Shown here one piece after another: positions 41,862-44,369 of a stretch of DNA of 44,369 nt. The translations under genes and the position numbers were made by a program. Every line of letters starts with the position of its first letter. Positions within the stretch are counted from its first letter, which is position 1. The notes below the pieces were generated by a model. It ran no database searches and was not told the origin of the DNA. It saw nothing but the letters and a program-made list of their open reading frames with translations. Location: assembly GCA_002737365.1 (NCBI GenBank), contig NSIL01000022.1, forward strand, positions 1-44,369. Reading direction: 5' to 3'. The DNA is from Acidobacterium sp. (GTDB taxonomy: Bacteria; Acidobacteriota; Vicinamibacteria; Vicinamibacterales; UBA2999).

Positions 41862-44369
41862 ATGGCGCGAAGAATGTTGGCGAGGACGTTGATGGCGTTT
41901 GCGGGGGCGGTACTCCTGTCGACCGCCACATACGCTCAGAGTGCGATTACCGGCGTCGTCAAAGACACCACCGGCGCGTCAATGCCCGGCGTGACCGTTG
42001 AGGCGTCGAGCGACGTCCTGATCGAAAAAGTCAAGGCGGCGACCAGTGACGAGAATGGCAATTACCGCATCGGCGACCTGCGGCCGGGCACCTATAACGT
42101 GTCCTTCACGCTGCCGGGCTTCAAGACCTTCCGTCGTGACGGCCTGCAACTGCAGGCGGAGTTCACCGCCACCATTAATGCCGAACTGGCGGTCGGCTCC
42201 CTCGAAGAGACGATCACGGTGACCGGCTCATCGCCGGTGGTCGACGTCACCACGGCGGCCAAGACCTCGGTGCTCGATCGCGAAGCCATCGACGCCATCC
42301 CCACCGGCCGCACCATTCAGGGCATGGCCCAGTTGGTGGTGGGTGTGAACCTGAGCTTGCCCGACACCGGTGGTGCGCGCGCGATGCAGCAGACCTACAT
42401 GTCGACCCATGGCATGTCGACGTCGAACACGACGGTGCTGGTGGACGGCCAGATGACCAACGGCCTGCAGGGCGATGGCGCCATCCAGAGCTACTACAAC
42501 GACTCGATGAACGCCGAGGTCAGCTACCAGACGGCCGGCATCGGCGCCGAGACCTCGTCGGGCGGCGTCCGCCTGAACATGATTCCGCGCGAAGGCGGCA
42601 ACCGCTTCAGCGGCGACTTCAAGGCGGTCAACCGCCCCGGTGCGTGGCAATCGAGCAACCTGACCGATCGGCACAAGGCCAAGGGCCTGACCTCCGGTAA
42701 CGCCATCGACCGCATCGTCGACTACTCCCTGGCGCTGGGCGGGCCGGTCAAGAAGGACAAGCTGTGGGTGTTCGGGGCGACTCGCTACAACTCGGTCAAC
42801 AACTTTATTCCCAACACGTTCTTTGATGATGGCAGCCCCGGCCTCGACGACCAGTACATCCTCAACGGCATGGCCCGGCTGACGTGGCAGGCGACCCCGC
42901 GCAACAAGTTCTCGGGCTACTTCGACGAGATTGACAAATTCCGCGGCCACGACATGCAGGCCAACTACGATCCGGAAACTGCGGCCACCGTATGGAATTC
43001 GCCGGCGTATCACACGACCGCTGTCAAATGGACCTCGCCCATCTCCAGTTCGCTGTTCCTGGAGGCAGGCTGGTCAAACAACACCGAGTACTACACCAAC
43101 GAGTACAAGGAAGGCATTGAGCAGCCGCGCGGCAGCGCGGCGTGGTTTGCCAAGGCGGCGAAGAACGAAGTCGACCTGGGCGGCTACACGCAAGCCGGTC
43201 CCGTCAACACCACCGAGAGCCCGGTGGCGTTCTACTGGAGCTTCGCGGCGACCTACGTCAAGGGCGACCACACCATCAAAATGGGCACCAACAACCGGCA
43301 GGGTACGTTCAAGCACACCCGCGAAGCCAATGCCGATCTGATCCAGCAGTACCGCAGCAGCAGCACCGGCATCCGCTGGTCGGTACCAGACAGCGTGCTG
43401 ATCCGGAATACACCGCTGGCCTATAGTGAGCGCCTTAACCGGGACCTGGGCATCTTCATCCAGGACTCGATTCGTCTCAACCGGCTGACCGCCAATGTCG
43501 GGCTGCGCTGGGAAACGCTGAACGCGAAGGTGCTGGCCGGCAAGTCGCCGGCCGGTCGCTTCGTCCCGGAGCGGTCGTTCGAGGAGATCGTGGACGTGCC
43601 GGCGTGGAGCGACTTCGCGCCCCGCATGGCCCTGGTCTATGACCTGTTCGGCAATGGCCGAACGGCGATCAAGTATTCGCTGAACCGCTACAACCTGTCG
43701 CGGACGACCGGCATTGCCGCCAACTACAACCCGTTGCTGAGCCAGACCGTCACGCTGCCGTGGCGCGACGTGAACGGCAACGGCCAGGCCGATGGCGCAC
43801 TCCGTTGCACCGGGTATCCGAGCGCGGACTGCGAAATTTCGTTTACCGGCCTCGCCGCCAACTACGGCACGGCTGCGCTCAACGAGTACGGCGAATATCC
43901 CCGCACCTGGAATCTCGAGCAGGGCATTGAGGTGCAGCATGAGCTGTTCAGCGGCATGTCGCTGTCCGCTGCCTGGTGGAAGGGCGACTTCCGCAACCTG
44001 ACCAACACCATCAACCGTGCCTGGACGGTGGCCGATTACACCCCGTACACGTTCTTCAATCCGCTGACCGGCGCGCCGTTCGAGGTGTATGCCCGTAGCG
44101 CCGAGGCGTCCGCCCGGCCCACCAGCAACCTCGACACCTACGACGAAGAGCGCGTCAACAAATACGAGTCGTTCGTCCTGGATGGCCGCTGGCGCATCCC
44201 GGGCGGCGGGCAGCTGAGCGGTGGCATGTCGTTCGAACGCGAACGCCTGAAGGCCTGCACCTCGCCGGACGACCCGAACTACGGCGGCAACGGCAAGGCC
44301 TTGTGCGACGAGTTCGCCCTCGACATTCCGTACCGGCCACAATACAAGCTGTCAGGCACGAAGGAAATC
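41862..44369 (+). CDS. Oar-like TonB-dependent receptor 2, partial
   Basis: A frame opens with ATG 41862 after GGAGGGG and stays open for 836 codons to the window edge. Layout equals that of receptor 1: signal peptide (MARRMLARTLMAFAGAVLL...TYAQ), regulatory-like domain (SAITGVVKDTTGASMPGVTV; GNYRIGDLRPGTYNVSFTLPGF), plug (TTVLVDGQMTNGL; GGVRLNMIPREGGNRFSG) and barrel. The N-terminal 100 residues are nearly the same as in receptor 1, and the barrel has diverged in loops. It is a tandem duplicate that probably differs in ligand. The C-terminal end is outside the window. Confidence 0.93.
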   Translation, partial: MARRMLARTLMAFAGAVLLSTATYAQSAITGVVKDTTGASMPGVTVEASSDVLIEKVKAATSDENGNYRIGDLRPGTYNVSFTLPGFKTFRRDGLQLQAEFTATINAELAVGSLEETITVTGSSPVVDVTTAAKTSVLDREAIDAIPTGRTIQGMAQLVVGVNLSLPDTGGARAMQQTYMSTHGMSTSNTTVLVDGQMTNGLQGDGAIQSYYNDSMNAEVSYQTAGIGAETSSGGVRLNMIPREGGNRFSGDFKAVNRPGAWQSSNLTDRHKAKGLTSGNAIDRIVDYSLALGGPVKKDKLWVFGATRYNSVNNFIPNTFFDDGSPGLDDQYILNGMARLTWQATPRNKFSGYFDEIDKFRGHDMQANYDPETAATVWNSPAYHTTAVKWTSPISSSLFLEAGWSNNTEYYTNEYKEGIEQPRGSAAWFAKAAKNEVDLGGYTQAGPVNTTESPVAFYWSFAATYVKGDHTIKMGTNNRQGTFKHTREANADLIQQYRSSSTGIRWSVPDSVLIRNTPLAYSERLNRDLGIFIQDSIRLNRLTANVGLRWETLNAKVLAGKSPAGRFVPERSFEEIVDVPAWSDFAPRMALVYDLFGNGRTAIKYSLNRYNLSRTTGIAANYNPLLSQTVTLPWRDVNGNGQADGALRCTGYPSADCEISFTGLAANYGTAALNEYGEYPRTWNLEQGIEVQHELFSGMSLSAAWWKGDFRNLTNTINRAWTVADYTPYTFFNPLTGAPFEVYARSAEASARPTSNLDTYDEERVNKYESFVLDGRWRIPGGGQLSGGMSFERERLKACTSPDDPNYGGNGKALCDEFALDIPYRPQYKLSGTKEI

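Overview
The window is GC-rich, densely packed chromosomal DNA from a Gram-negative bacterium. The best guess is Acidobacteriota, class Vicinamibacteria. This rests on Oar-like TonB-dependent receptors with an N-terminal carboxypeptidase-regulatory domain, an RpoZ-like small protein, several CTG/TTG/GTG starts, many short GC-rich palindromes and period-7/period-9 tandem repeats, and the core gene order. The taxonomic call is inference; no 16S rRNA gene is present.

Layout. 1-260: no confident gene, then the tmRNA terminator. 260-610: tmRNA (ssrA, minus). 750-1373: VapBC toxin-antitoxin pair. 1364-4409 (minus): a three-gene overlapping operon of a spermidine-synthase-like protein and two multi-pass membrane proteins, one of them GT87-like. 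4514-4821: a decayed coiled-coil gene. 4827-8102: a Slt-type lytic transglycosylase and a class I aminotransferase. 8138-10605: a divergent pair of a large membrane protein and a SAM methyltransferase. 10649-13317 (minus): carbon-starvation transporter CstA translationally coupled to a predicted outer-membrane barrel.

13436-23940 (minus) is the information-processing core: S41-family protein, HU, tRNA-Val(GAC), thrS, infC (AUC start), rpmI, rplT, pheS, pheT, a ZapB-like protein, zapA, 6S RNA, thiL and a 3D-domain protein. 23937-25695 holds an apparently gutted EnvC-like gene coupled to the S41 gene, then ruvX and mltG on the plus strand. 25715-31310 (minus) is an hsp20-ymdB-xseA-xseB-ispA-tlyA-nadK operon. 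31451-35270 (plus) holds a shortened dnaK, an RpoZ-like gene and an acyl-CoA synthetase. 35273-38370 (minus) holds gatCA, an RNase Z-like gene and an FKBP lipoprotein. 38593-44369 holds two tandem paralogous TonB-dependent receptors, the second cut by the window edge.

Most genes are housekeeping: translation (tRNA synthetases, IF3, L35, L20, GatCA, tmRNA, 6S RNA), cell-wall turnover (Slt, MltG, 3D protein, EnvC remnant), division (ZapA/ZapB-like), isoprenoid and cofactor supply (IspA, NadK, ThiL) and protein quality control (DnaK, Hsp20, FKBP). I found no clear new defence or biosynthetic system. The most unusual signals are (i) core proteins with missing parts: DnaK without most of its lid, PheT without its tRNA-binding domain, an S41 protein with both catalytic dyad positions replaced, and an EnvC gene reduced to its two ends; (ii) several families of short palindromic and tandem repeats lying between, at the ends of and inside core genes; and (iii) a recurring arrangement of a -10 box 6-8 nt before a start codon, suggesting leaderless mRNAs.
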